Shown piece by piece: positions 46,640 through 58,824 of a stretch of 64,000 nt of DNA; positions within the stretch are counted from its first letter, which is position 1; each line of letters opens with the position of its first letter. A program made the position numbers and the translations under genes. This DNA comes from Heterostelium album PN500 (lineage: Eukaryota; Evosea; Eumycetozoa; Acytosteliales; Acytosteliaceae), in the NCBI RefSeq assembly GCF_000004825.1, contig NW_008805063.1, positions 857 to 64,856 on the forward strand. The letters run 5' to 3'. The notes beneath the pieces are model-generated. The model was not told the origin of the DNA. It saw nothing but the letters and a program-made list of their open reading frames with translations, and did not search any database.

Positions 46640-48454
46640 ATGGATCATTCTCTGATGATACCTTTCGATCTGTCAGAAGAATGGAGAAAGCATCTGCAAG
46701 ATAACTTTGGTATTCACATCAGATCGGATTGGTTCAAAAGGTGTCTACAATTCATAGTCGACTGTAGTGAACGATTTAACAGGTCAACAAAAAATCATAC
46801 TACCAACATAGCCAATAGTAAAGACTATCTATTGGATGAAGTATACAAACAATTGTTGTATATGGATTTATGTAGAGTTGGTGTGGCGGCACTCAGTGAT
46901 CAACTTTACAACGATGTGATGGCAACTCGTAATCAAAAGCAACAGTCATCGAATCTTATGATACTGCGAGGTATCTATTTGCTACAGATGCAACAGGTCA
47001 AGAATATATCGGAACCGTTCGAAACACGTGATGGAGTCGATCGCTCAGAATGGAGAACTCTCAAATTTGTGCTGACCGATGGTGTGCACACTCTTCATGC
47101 CATTGAACATCACTTCATACCAACAATGTCACCACAACTCTCTCCAGGTTGCAAACTGCTACTTAAAGATGTTCCTATACGCAGAGGTATCCTTTTATTC
47201 AATGAGAACAATGTTAAACTACTTGGAGGTAGTGTTAAAGAACTAGTTACATCTGCAGATGCAACAAAATCATCAAAATCATCAACAATAACAACAACAA
47301 CAACATCAGCAACGACACCGACAACAACAACAAACACACTACATACAACTTCAAACTCGTCCAACAATAGAAACAATATATTATCACCAACTACAACACC
47401 AACAACTTTATCTACACCATTAACTTCACAAACTATTTCAAATACTTCAACCAAAAATATACCAAATGCTGCACCAAAGAAAATGTTACCTTTAAATATA
47501 AATAGTAAAAATAATAATATGAATAACAATAACAATAGCAATAGCAATAATAATAATAATAGAAATGATACACCTAAAGATGAACACAGTGTATTTGATG
47601 ACGATGATGATGTTGACTTTGAACAGGTTGATAGAAAGAAACAACATATAGATTTGGGATATGAATCAGATATATTTCTGGATGAAAGTGGAGATACATC
47701 GTCTGTTAAAATGGATTTAGATATAGATAGTATACATGATGATCATCATTCTATGGATTTAGATATAGATAGTAATACATCCAAATCAAAAGTAAACAAC
47801 AACAACAACCTATTTATTAAACCAATATCACCACTACTATCACCTATTAGACATAAACTACCTGCATTATCACAACAACAATCAATAATAAAGAAAGAAG
47901 AAGAACAGAGACAACAACAAGAAGAAAAACAAACAGAAGAGAAACCAATATTTATGTATATAGTAGACTTTAAGAAACGAATAGAATCGAATGACTCATC
48001 AAAGGTTGGACCATTTAAGACTAGAGCTATTGTTACTGCAGCGACAAGCGACACAAATGATGGAATAGAAAAGGAAATCATTCTAAAAATATCTGATGGT
48101 ACTGGAAGTCTGTCTGTTTTATTATCGAATCAAGTAGGTTCTGACTTTAATAATCATTTTATAGCGTGTTTATAAATCAACTAATAATATATATATGTAT
48201 ATTTGTTAAATTATTTATAGTTAAAAACCAAACTTATAGGAATATCAACGTTGGAATTTAAGAAATTGAATTTACATAAGAGGAAATCTATTATCGATAA
48301 TTTGAATCTTAAACTATTTAAATTGGAGGGTATTTTTACATTGTCATTATCACAAACGAACGCAACAATCAATAATAACATTAATGATAATATAATTCTG
48401 TTTGAAGATTTCGAAGAGCCAGATCATTCATATATAGATTTCCTAACCAATTAG
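46640..48454 (+). CDS. rmi1: RecQ-mediated genome instability protein 1 (RMI1) homologue
   Basis: Exons 46640-48133 and 48221-48454 give 575 residues. The start ATG at 46640 (MDHSLMIPFD) was preferred over an upstream TTG. Residues 5-200 match the RMI1 N-terminal helical bundle and OB fold: HIRSDWFKRCLQFIVDC, LLDEVYKQLLYMDLCRVG, LPxGI-like 'LMILRGIYLLQMQQVKNIS', and LKFVLTDGVHTLHAIEH, LSPGCKLLLKDVPIRRGILL. A Thr/Asn-rich linker of about 200 residues follows, then a C-terminal part (MYIVDFKKRIE ... LKISDGTGSLSVLLSNQ) that looks like a second OB fold. RMI1 joins RecQ helicase (BLM/Sgs1) and topoisomerase III to dissolve double Holliday junctions in the nucleus. Confidence 0.87.
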
Positions 48455-49248
48455 AACGATCGTCGGAAATCATAAACAATAAAATGATATCAATCTATGT
48501 TGGTTAACAACGATCGTTGAATGATCAAACAAGAATAGATCCAATAATTTTAATTGATCTTTTTATCATCTGATATTCTCGATTCAAATTTGAAAATACA
48601 AAAACATAATATTCATTTGACTTTTAATCGAAATAACCTATTGACTATTAAAGAAATGAATTTGAAGATCATTGTGCGGATCCACATATTTAATTTTTTA
48701 ATTTAAGAATAAAATGCTAAAGGTTAAAATTAAAAAATTAAATTAAATTAATACACATAAACGTTGAATATGTCGAGGTATTAACAAAAGATTTAATTAA
48801 CCGCCCAAAAAAAGTGATAATTTGAATTATTTTTTATTTTTTTTTATTAAAAATTTTAAATGTTTTTGTTTACAACGGATTTCAACATTGAATCAATTTG
48901 TGAAGCTGTTTTAAGTTGAATCTCGTGTGAAATCTCCAAATTTAGAATTATTTTCTTTACATTGTACAACTATTTAACTTTTATGGTTGTTATATTTTTT
49001 ATTTCTCAAGAATTTTTATAACAACAAACAAAATCAAAATAATACTTCTAAGAAAAAATTGCAATAAAAAAATAAATTTTATTTAATAAACTTCTTCAAC
49101 ATAATAATACTAGAATACTTTTTAATAACAAAATAAACAATCAATCAAATACATTTATATAATATTTATATTTAACAACAAACAATAGATAAATAAATAT
49201 TAATTTCACATAAAATAATTTATATATTATTTTTTTATATTGGTAACA
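48455..49248. other. intergenic, no gene seen
   Basis: A+T-rich. The palindrome AACGATCGTT occurs just after the RMI1 stop at about 48513 and a near copy at 48455; no other feature was seen. Confidence 0.5.
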
Positions 49249-49458
49249 ATGTCTTGTGCACCAGATTATTTCGATCATGCTTTACCTGATCTAATACCAT
49301 CTCTAGAATATGCATATAATTTATTCAATAAATTTTCTTTTAAAAGAAAAACACTTCAATGTAGCAGTGCAACATTAGGATCTTCAAACTCTGTCAAGTT
49401 TGAAAAGTCTGTGGCCAACAATAACAATCAAAACTCTACCGATATAGTTCAATTTTAA
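49249..49458 (+). CDS. small unrecognised protein, 69 residues
   Basis: A short frame from the ATG at 49249 starts MSCAPDYFDHALPDLIPSLE and ends STDIVQF. Codon and amino-acid composition look coding rather than random: the frame is locally richer in G+C than both flanks, which are nearly pure A+T for several hundred bases. An AT-rich leader precedes it, as before other genes here. No motif or membrane helix is seen and I do not know the family. It could be a small secreted-pathway-independent regulatory peptide gene or one exon of something larger. Confidence 0.45.
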   Translation: MSCAPDYFDHALPDLIPSLEYAYNLFNKFSFKRKTLQCSSATLGSSNSVKFEKSVANNNNQNSTDIVQF

Positions 49459-49946
49459 AATCAACTAGTTAACTTACTTATTCATAGATAGTCAAACAAC
49501 AATACAATTTCACTTTTACATCAAACAACTTTTGTAATACTCACAGGATTATTATCAAATGATGTTACTTTAATTTTTAAAACAATTGTTTAAACTAGTA
49601 TAGCTATAATTATATTAGAACTTCAACTTAAATTTAGAATCATTTACAATTCATTTTTAAAATCAACAAAATAAATCAATCAAATCAATCAACCAATTAT
49701 AAAAACCAAAGAATAAGAAATAATTAATATTATGTTTCTATTTTTACAATTTACTTAATAAAATACTTTTAAAACAAACTAATTTTACAGTTTGTTTATT
49801 TTATAATATAATTTAATATAATAGTTTCATATCTCTTTTGATTGAAAAGATCTACGAAGTTTATATGTTTTTTTTATTTGAGCAAGATGAATGTATTGTT
49901 TTTTTGTTGATTAGTATCGAAAGATGATATGATTTAGCTAATCGTT
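49459..49946. other. intergenic, no gene seen
   Basis: A+T-rich spacer between the small ORF and the end of the convergent FNIP gene. Confidence 0.5.
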
Positions 49947-52900
49947 CTAATCATTTAATGTATTATTTGCTGATTTCTCATTAGGTAAAGTCTTTGGATG
50001 GCAACTCATCAAATAAGTATAGATTCCTTCAATTAATATTTGATCACCTGTCATCCTATATATATAATAATTAATAGGTTAATAATTTTACTTTAAATAA
50101 CAATATAATAAATAAAACATACTGTAATCTTAATGCATTATAACTTGGCACAGAAGAATGAGGTGAAGTAGATGGAGTGGCCAACGGTGTGGTAAAGGTC
50201 GAAGTTGAAGGTGTCGATACTCCCGTTGAAAGTTGGCTGATAGTTGGTGGTATGGGTCGACCTGCAGATGAATAGAGTCTAATGGTTTCATAATAGGTCA
50301 AAGATTTCATAAATAATTCTCTAAGTTTATCCTCTAAATAAATTATACACTATTATTATAATTATAAATAGAATGAAAGTAATAATTAGCAAACAATCAA
50401 TATATATATATCATAGAATTAATCTAAAAAAAAATGAACATACAGTTTCTGGATGCATTCCAATCTGCCAAAATGAAACCAATGTAGTTAATACATGATT
50501 AATATATTCAGAGTGTACTCCTTTCAAAATCTTTACATCTGGATATGCAACTCCATTTCTAGATAAAAAAAAAAAAAAAAAAAAAGTTAATTGGATTATC
50601 ATGGGCTAAAAAAGTTAATTTTTTTGTAATATTTACACAACAATAGGATTTGTATCACTCATAATATGATCTCTACTAACTAAAATGGCATCACATGTAT
50701 TCTTTGAAACATCGGCAACGATACAAATAGATTCTTTTAGATGCGATGGGAATGGATTGTTATCGTTCCACAGTCTGAGGTCGTCGATCATCTTGGTGAA
50801 AAAGTCATACTTTGGAACGGCCAACAACGCCATGTCACTGACGTACTTGTTGGTGTGTGATCCCAAGAGTGATCTTGAAAGGTCATGATAGTAACTCGGT
50901 AAACTAGGATCATCGGAACCAAATTGGAAATGATTGGTGTCTGCTGTCGATGTTGATGATGGAGGTGACATCGACTTACTAGGTGTAGTAATACTGGTGG
51001 TTGTGGTTGTTGAAGTTGTTTGTTTATTTGGTGTTGACATAACAGTGGGACGATGGTGTTGTTGTACTCCATTTCCATTTTGATGATGATGACTGTTTGG
51101 TGTTGTTGGATATTGATGTTGATTATTGTGTGGAGTTCTGGTTGGAGATGCAGGTGATGTAGACAGGTTTCCACTACTACTACTACTGGCCTCAGTTGGG
51201 AGAGTGAAACTACGGTGTAGTTCATCTTGATCGTAGAGATTAGAACGATAGTCAAGCATGTGACGATTCAATATCAGCTCGAAAGACCGCCAAAAGTAAC
51301 TGATGATCTGTAGTAGTTTCTTTGAGATATCGGGTGCACCTATTACGATTGATTTCACCATACGGTAGTGAGATCGGTTGTTTTTACTGCTCTCACAACA
51401 TCTGGGATTCAGACAACCTGTGTATCCATAGATCTCTGAGATTTGATTTAGAAACTGATTCTCAAAACTGATAAAACTATTACACTTTTCAGAGGAACAT
51501 CTATAACTCGTAGAGCTGTCTGTCGATAGCATATTACTCATCCACGTCAAATTATAAGATAATACTGTTGTTATCAAATTTGAAAGGAAACTAAAAAAAA
51601 ATAAAATAAAAGTAAATGAATAAATATGTTAGGTTACAACCTCCTTTTTGCAACAATGAAATTGAATAATCAATTTGAACTTACTATCTTGATTTGGGTG
51701 TATTAAAAGATGGTATCAACTCTCTAAGTAACTCTAACAATATCTTATAGGTCTGTCTTTTAGTACTTGGAAAAACTATTGTATCTATCCAAAGTGGTTT
51801 CTAAATAGAAAAATAAAAACAATATTAATCAAACCTATAATATATATCTGTTAACAGATATTTATATTTACTTCTAATCTGGGTACACTATATAAATCAT
51901 TAATATAATTTCTAAACTTTTCAATCTCTTTATAAATTTGATTAACTTCTGACATTCCATAGGCTGACATCTATCATAATATAGATAAGAATTGATTATT
52001 ATTATTATTATTATTATTAGTAATTGTAAAAACTAATTAATTAATGAAATGAATGATTAAACTTACAGATCCATGTGTTTGTGTTGTAAATTTCGAATAT
52101 AATTGATTCTTTAAAAGTTTGATCATCGGTTGTAGTCGCATGTCGATCAGTACAAAGTGGGTGATGATGAACTGATGGAATTTCGATATCTGTTGCATCT
52201 GTGCACTCTGCTGGTTTTGCAGTGGTGTGTTTGTTAGATCGTCTAGATTCTTTGGTCCGAATATGACACAGAGTGCCAGTGTCACTTTTTTGACTTTGGG
52301 TGCACTCGACATCATCATCATCGGTCTGTTCGTACGTCCCAATGTCGATGATGATCTAGCTCTATTATTATTAATATTGTTGTTGTTGTTGTTGTTGTTG
52401 ATATTATTACTGCTACCTGTACTGTTATTCAACGTATTACTACCAGTTATTCCACCACTACCACCACCACCACCACCTCCGATATTCGATGTAGATGGCA
52501 TTGAGGTGGTGAGTGTCGCTGACTTTGTTGATGATGGTATGTGATCTGTTGTCTTTGAAGGTGATGAAGGTAGTAGAGTAGTTGAATTACTCTTATTCTC
52601 ACCGGTGACATTATTGCTACTGCCACTGCCATTGCTGTAACTTGGTAAATCTGATGATGAAAGTGTCATTCCACTTTGTTGTTGTTCTTCTTTCGCTGAA
52701 GTCGTTGTTGAGCTTGTTGTTGATGATGTAGTAGTAGTTGTTGTTGGTGTTGTTGTTTGCTTTTGTTGCGATGTAGCATTATTAACTACAGGTGATTGTG
52801 GTGCACTGTTTGAAGTAGTTGTCGGTTCATCTTTTGTAAGGTTCAAAGTGAATAACTTTGTCAAAAGCATCTGGTTACTATCAGGAAGATAATGAATCTT

Positions 52901-53408
52901 TGTTGTTGTTCCCTGTATATTCAAAGGCACTGTACCAAACATCATTTCTTTCAACATCTCTACTTTACCCTATAATCATTATTATTATTATTATTAATAT
53001 ATCTATAAATAGTTTCTGAAATTGTCTATTTTTTTTTTTTAAATATAGATATAATATATAGATTACCCTTGGTTTGGCAGGTGATTTGTGTGCAGTACCA
53101 TTGGAATGCGGTGTGGTAGTAGGAGTAGTACCACCACTGGCTGTAGTCTTTCCTTGATTCAACTTGATTGCATCGATCTGTAAAGTATCAAACAATATAC
53201 TACATGAATTCTGATATGCCTTTTATTTTGAAAAATCGATAGAAAATAAAATAAGTCTATAAACTTTTGAACAACAAACATTATTCTCATCTATACATAC
53301 AACCAATCTTATATGATCATTGAGATCACTACTATTTATTTTATTAGGTATTGAACTTGTTGAAGTTGTACTATTACTATCCTTTGAAAATATTCGAAAG
53401 AAATCCAT
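49947..53408 (-). CDS. folliculin-interacting protein (FNIP1/2, Lst4-type)
   Basis: Nine exons (53408-53280, 53219-53067, 52969-52067, 51963-51871, 51800-51685, 51590-50637, 50558-50444, 50331-50123, 50055-49947) close in frame to 926 residues. The N-terminus has HIRLVVCIDEN...SCSILFDT, then EMMFGTVPLNIQGTTTKIHY, the core of the FNIP longin region. After a Ser/Thr/Gly/Asn insert comes VTLALCVIFGP, a DENN-like middle (FLSNLITTVLSYNLTWM) and a C-terminal part (KNTCDAILVSRDH, VLTTLVSFWQIGMHPE, FMKSLTYYETIRLYS). FNIP with folliculin acts on Rag GTPases at lysosomes and binds AMPK in animals; yeast Lst4-Lst7 is the counterpart. The intron phases were chosen so that these blocks stay in frame. Sequence also shows a Zn-like Cys pair region (CCESS). 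Confidence 0.87.
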
Positions 53409-53948
53409 TATTATTATTATTATGATTATTATATAATATTATATTTTGGGATGATATCTAATTTAAGTTTATTTTCTATATCTATTTTGTATGATGTTCT
53501 ATAAATATATCTCTCTATAATAATAAAGTAGATCAACAAACAACAACAATTTGAAACAAACAACCATTCATTATATTATGATTGTTGGTTTAATGCCGGT
53601 ATTGCAATTCGATTGATTGTATTATGAAGTTGGTTATCTCCAAATTAATAATATCCAAAAAAAATTTTATCACACAGAAGTCCCAATTGACAAAAAATAT
53701 TTTTAAAAACCTATGAAAAATCAAATTAATTTTCTTTTCTTCTTATTTTTAACTAAAATCTTTCTTTCTTTTATTAAACTGATCAGTTTAAATAACTGTA
53801 GCAACCAGTTATTTGTTATTCTTACTTCAATGTCTGATATAATTGGTCAAGACTCCTCATCACCCAATTCCATTATATATCTCATGAAATAAAAGAATTT
53901 GATGTGTAACACCCGTTAAAGTTGATTTATTTAAAAATTACTTATCGG

Positions 53949-55397
53949 TCAACTCTGTATTTGTCCAGCTTTTGATTTCAAATACTTCAAAGGAGGGAAT
54001 GAATTGTCTTTCTTTATCAAACTCAAACACTCCTCCATCAGCTCATTCGATATATAATATTCTTTACCTTTTCTATCTGAAAACTGTTTGAGTTTTAACT
54101 GTGTTTTAGTAAAATTAGTTAGTAAGAGTACCAATCAATTAAATATTTATCTATTATTACTTACTTGAATGATCCAATAAGAATAACGAATGGCAAAAGT
54201 AGATTGTTCAGTGTAGTACGATGATTCCTTATCGTCGTGTATCGATTTACAGTAAAACAGTTGCTGTTCCATCGTTGGCAATTGGAGTTGAGCGTTGACC
54301 AGTTGACATTGTTGTAGATGGTTACGTGAACTATCGTTACCGATGATATCGACCAACCAAGAGGTAGTACACATTCGCTTGTGTGACCAAAGTGTTTCGT
54401 GTCCAGGATACTTCTTGATGAGCGAATCGATCATGTAGAATTCACGTGACCACAAGTCAATGACCGACTGCCAATCGCATCTACCTTCCGCTGCCAATCG
54501 ATAGACTTGTCTCAGTAGTTCGAAGCGATGATGGAATCCGCAGTAGTCAGAGACGTTGCGTAGTGCCCACTGATCCATTCTCTTCAAGTCAGCGAGCAGG
54601 TTGGCCATCGACAACTGTGTATTCAAACACCACATTCTGTGACACCACGCATAGTAATTCTTTGGATAGATCTCAGCAACGCGTCTACACACCGCAATCT
54701 CTGACTCTAAATTCAATGCACTCCAACAGGGTGAATCTGTCAACACCCAACGTCTGTGACACCAAGCTTCCCCACTCTTTGGATGTTTTGTAAACACCAA
54801 ATTCAAAAATTTAATTTCCATTTCATGACTTAACATTCCATTTTGTATGAATCTCTTTCTTTTTTTGTTTGTTAAAAAGTATATATTATTAATAAAAATA
54901 TAATAATAATAAAGTAAGTAGTTTGATTTATATACCTTAAATTTAATGATGTTAAATTCTCTGCATTTATCATTAATAATGTTCTTGTTAGGTTAAGAAC
55001 AGATTGTACAATGATTGGATCTAGATTTCTAAAGAAAATGTCATCGATTATCTTTAGAGAGTGTTGTTCCATCAGTTGATTGAGTGTTTTGAAACAGTAG
55101 TGATATAAAGGTGTCACCGATTGATAGGTTACACCCAAATTGGTATCTACAACAACAAATGATTTTGAATTTGATTTTACATCTTCTTTGTTCTGTTCAT
55201 ATTCTTTTGTTGATACAATTAATCCTAATTCATTACTTTTTTTAAGATTATATTATCATTAATAAAATTGATTAAATATCATTGTTGTTAAAAAAAAAAT
55301 AAAAAAAATATTACATATTTGGATATTTTCTAAATATATCATTAAGTTCTTCATATAAATGTTTTCCTTTATTTAAATGTTCTTCTAAATTACTCAT
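53949..55397 (-). CDS. ptar1: PTAR1-like protein (prenyltransferase alpha-subunit repeat protein)
   Basis: Exons 55397-55315, 55235-54936, 54852-54165 and 54098-53949 give 406 residues, against about 400 in human PTAR1. The alpha-subunit repeats show as KSGEAWCHRRWVLTDSPCW, YPKNYYAWCHRMWCL, RNVSDYCGFHHRFELLRQV and YPGHETLWSHKRMCT. Each carries the W-H-R/K-R pattern of protein prenyltransferase alpha chains. The N-terminal 130 residues (SNLEEHLNKGKHLYEELN ... TYQSVTPLYHYCF) also follow PTAR1. Human PTAR1 partners RabGGTB as GGTase-III, which adds a geranylgeranyl group to farnesylated Ykt6. The extension after the repeats is longer than in FNTA. Function here is by homology. Confidence 0.87.
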
Positions 55398-55575
55398 TTT
55401 TATAGAGAATATATATACATATGTATCTTTAATTAATTACTGTCTTTCTTTTTTAATCAATCATTTCATAATCCTTTTTTATAAATTTAACAAAAATAAA
55501 TTTGAATTCAAATTTTTTTGAATCGGCAAACAAGTTTAAAAAAAAAATTGGTCGTTGTTCAAAAAAAAACGACGA

Positions 55576-57872
55576 ATGATACATCTTATAAGAAAGATAC
55601 AGATACAGATAACACCTACTAATACATCAAATACAATCAATTTAATAAATTACAATTGTCGTCAACTTCAACAACAAAAAGTTAATCAAAATATTATTAG
55701 AAATAATAATAATAATAATATCAATAACTTTATAATTAGAGGTAGTCAAGGTAACCATTCTTTATATCATTCCTATTCAACAAGTAATAAATCTATTAAA
55801 ACAGATAATAATAATAATAATAATAGTAGCTATTTTAAAAGTTTAAAGAATTTATATAAAAATATTATTGGTGATCAAGAAATGGATACAACAACAACTA
55901 CAACAGCAACAACCTCAACTCCAGAAGTAGATGCAATGAAAGTTGAAAATGAAAATAACAATAATAATGGTACTGAATCAACTATTGTTTCAATTAAAGA
56001 GAATACTACAACCATTCAATATAACAGTAAGAATGAAGTATTCTACAATCCAGTACAGGAATTCAATAGAGATCTATCGATTATGATGATCAAACTGTTC
56101 ATTGAACAACGTAATAAAGAGTTGGCAGACAAGAAGAAACCGCCCAAGAAGATTAGAATCCTCGAGGCTTTGTCTGCCACTGGATTGCGTTCGATTCGTT
56201 ACGCCAAGGAGATCGAAGGTGTCGAACAGATTCTCTCGAACGACATTGAAGAGGCCGCTGTCAAATCGATCGAGAAAAACCGTGACCTCAATGGAGTCGA
56301 TGCCAACCTCTTGGTGCCAAACCTCGGTGATGCCACCATGGTCATGTATCAACATCGTGATCCACTCAAGCAATTCGATGTGATCGATGTCGATCCCTAT
56401 GGAGCACCCTCCAACTTCCTCGACGGAGCTGTTCAAGCAGTTGCCGAAGGTGGACTGCTCTGTGTCACCGCTACTGACTCTGCTGTGCTCTGTGGTAATC
56501 ATCCAGAAGCATGTTATCATAAATATTCTTCTGTTCCATTGAAAGGTGATTTCTGTCATGAAATGGTAATTGTTATCAATAGCAATCAATACTACTAGTA
56601 TTCTATAAATATTCTAACTAACTAATCTTTGCTAATCTAATATAGGGTATTAGAATTTTGTTACATACAATCGAAACACATGCTAATAGATATAAGAGAC
56701 ATATTGTTCCAGTTTTATCGTTGAGTATCGACTTTTATATTCGTGTGTTTGTTAGAGTCTATACCTCTGCATTGGAGTGCAAGAGAAGTTTCTCAAAGTT
56801 GGCTAATATCTACAGTTGTGTTGGTTGTGGAAGTTACAATATTGCACCATTGGGTATCATCGAAGAGGAAGGTAGAAGCATCAAATATAAACTACCAATT
56901 CTCTCAAAGTTTGTTGACAGTACCAATTGTAAATATTGTACAAAACTGTTACAAGTAAGTTGAAGCACAGTACAATCATCTTAATAATAATAATAGTGTT
57001 ATCGATACGAGCATAATTAGATTTCTAACAACAAATAATTTTAAAACTAAATTAGGTTGCTGGACCATTTTGGAATAGACCGATTCATGATAAGGAAGTT
57101 TGTAAAGCAGGATTAAAACATATTGAAGATCATCCAAATGCATTCAACACCTGCAAGAGAATGTTTGGTGTTTTGACATCGGCCTACGAAGAGTTAGCGG
57201 ATGTTCCATTCTACTTTAGAAGCGATCACTTCACCTCTGTACTCCACACCAGTACACCACCAGTAGCAACCATTCGTTCTGCACTTTTGAATGCAGGTTA
57301 CAAGGTTTCATCTAGTCACGTTCAGGCAGTTATCAAAACCAATGCACCATTCGATTTCATGTGGGACATCTGGAGAACCTATGCCAAAACCAACCCACCA
57401 AAGAATACATCACCAACTTCACCAGCTCATTTCATTCTTTCAAAAGAACCAACGTATGTTTTATCAATTTAATATATATATCATTTTATTAACAATATTA
57501 ATAATACGATCGTATAGTCATAAAATTGATTTTACAATGCATCCACAAGCACATGGAGAGACACCATCGGTACCTAAATACTTGCCTAATCCAAAGGAGA
57601 ATTGGGGACCTGGATCAAGAGCTGGTAAAAAGTCGGCTGAAAGCCATGAAATGGTAACAATTGCTCAAAAGAGAAAGATGAATCAAGGAAAATATACCAA
57701 AGATAAAAAGTCAAGAAAGGATTTCAGTCATGTTCAATGTCCTTCAATGGTAAACAAGGGTGAATGCACAAAGGGTGGAAATTGTAGATACTCTCACAAA
57801 ACTAAAGAAGAATTAGAAAAAGAAAATACTGCTACAGAGTTAAATCAAACAGAACAAGAAAATAAAGTTTAA
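55576..57872 (+). CDS. trmt1: tRNA (guanine26-N2)-dimethyltransferase (TRMT1)
   Basis: Exons 55576-56565, 56646-56954, 57056-57453 and 57518-57872 give 683 residues. The first 75 residues lack acidic side chains and are Arg/Asn/Ser-rich, like a mitochondrial presequence; a second in-frame ATG at 55882 could start a non-mitochondrial form. The catalytic half has FYNPVQEFNRDLSIMM, EALSATGLRSIRYAKEI and FDVIDVDPYGAPSNFLDGA (SAM binding and active-site Asp-Pro-Tyr). Two Cys pairs (SCVGCGS, CKYCTK) bind zinc in relatives. The C-terminal region ends with a CCCH zinc finger (Cys-x8-Cys-x5-Cys-x3-His, 'CPSMVNKGECTKGGNCRYSH'), as in animal TRMT1. The enzyme makes m2,2G26 in many tRNAs. Confidence 0.95.
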
Positions 57873-58452
57873 ATCAAACTAAAATAGACTAAACTAAATC
57901 AAAGTTATGACCGTTTATACACAAATTTATTTATTTTTTAGAATAAGTTGAGATTGAGTTGGTTACAAAGTTGATAAGAGATGGAGGTTAGATACATCAG
58001 ATCCTAAGTCTTCTACAACTCACTTCTTTTGAGGAGTATCCACTGATACTCTAAAAATATCAATCAATTTGTCCTTTGAGGATGAAACTCTGATGAAATA
58101 ATAATAGAACTGATTCAAAGTTTTTTTTATCTTAAACTAATGAATCAAACTCTTCATCTGGAGGTAAAACAAACTACAAAGAAGTAGAAAAATCTTAATC
58201 AATTGGGCAATTGGAAATGAATAAAAACAAATCCCTCTGCTTCCCAAATGAAACAAGCCCAAGTCAATTGTTATTTGTAACACCAAAGCTGAATACACTC
58301 AATAGAAGTATACACAAGCCCATACAACCATAAATCAGATGTAACAATGCATGATAACTCTTTTGGTTAGTTGACTAGTCATCTTTCAATTTCACTAGAT
58401 AATAAATTGTATATTTATAATTTGCAATTTTAAAAACAAACAAATATTTATT
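57873..58452. other. intergenic between convergent TRMT1 and SNF2 genes
   Basis: Somewhat richer in G+C than other spacers. It holds a perfect hairpin GAGTATC-CACT-GATACTC at 58034-58051. Short broken plus-strand open pieces at 58140-58320 could be remnants of an old insertion, without a recognisable motif. Confidence 0.4.
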
Positions 58453-58777
58453 CTAATAGTCATCGTCATAACTTGACTCTGGTTCTGAATCCGAATATTT
58501 AGAGTTTGATGAAGAACTTCTACCATTGTTCTTTGATTTCTGATTGTTGGTGATGGGGGATGAAAGTGGTGATTGGTCACTAACCATACTTGATAGTGAC
58601 ATAGGATCAAACTTTTTGTTACTATTATTATTATTACTATAGCTACCATGGTTATTATTGCTATTGCTATTGCTATTATTGTTACTGTTGAAAGTGAATA
58701 CATTGTTTTTGTTGTGATTGTTGTTATTATTATTATTATTATTATTGTTATTATAAAAGTTATTAAATGCAGCGCTA

Positions 58778-58824
<47 letters not shown>

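Noticed and set aside
58090-58120. C/D-box snoRNA candidate in the TRMT1-SNF2 spacer
   Set aside because: TGATGA and CTGA are present but only about 20 bases apart, too close for a C/D pair, with no terminal stem.
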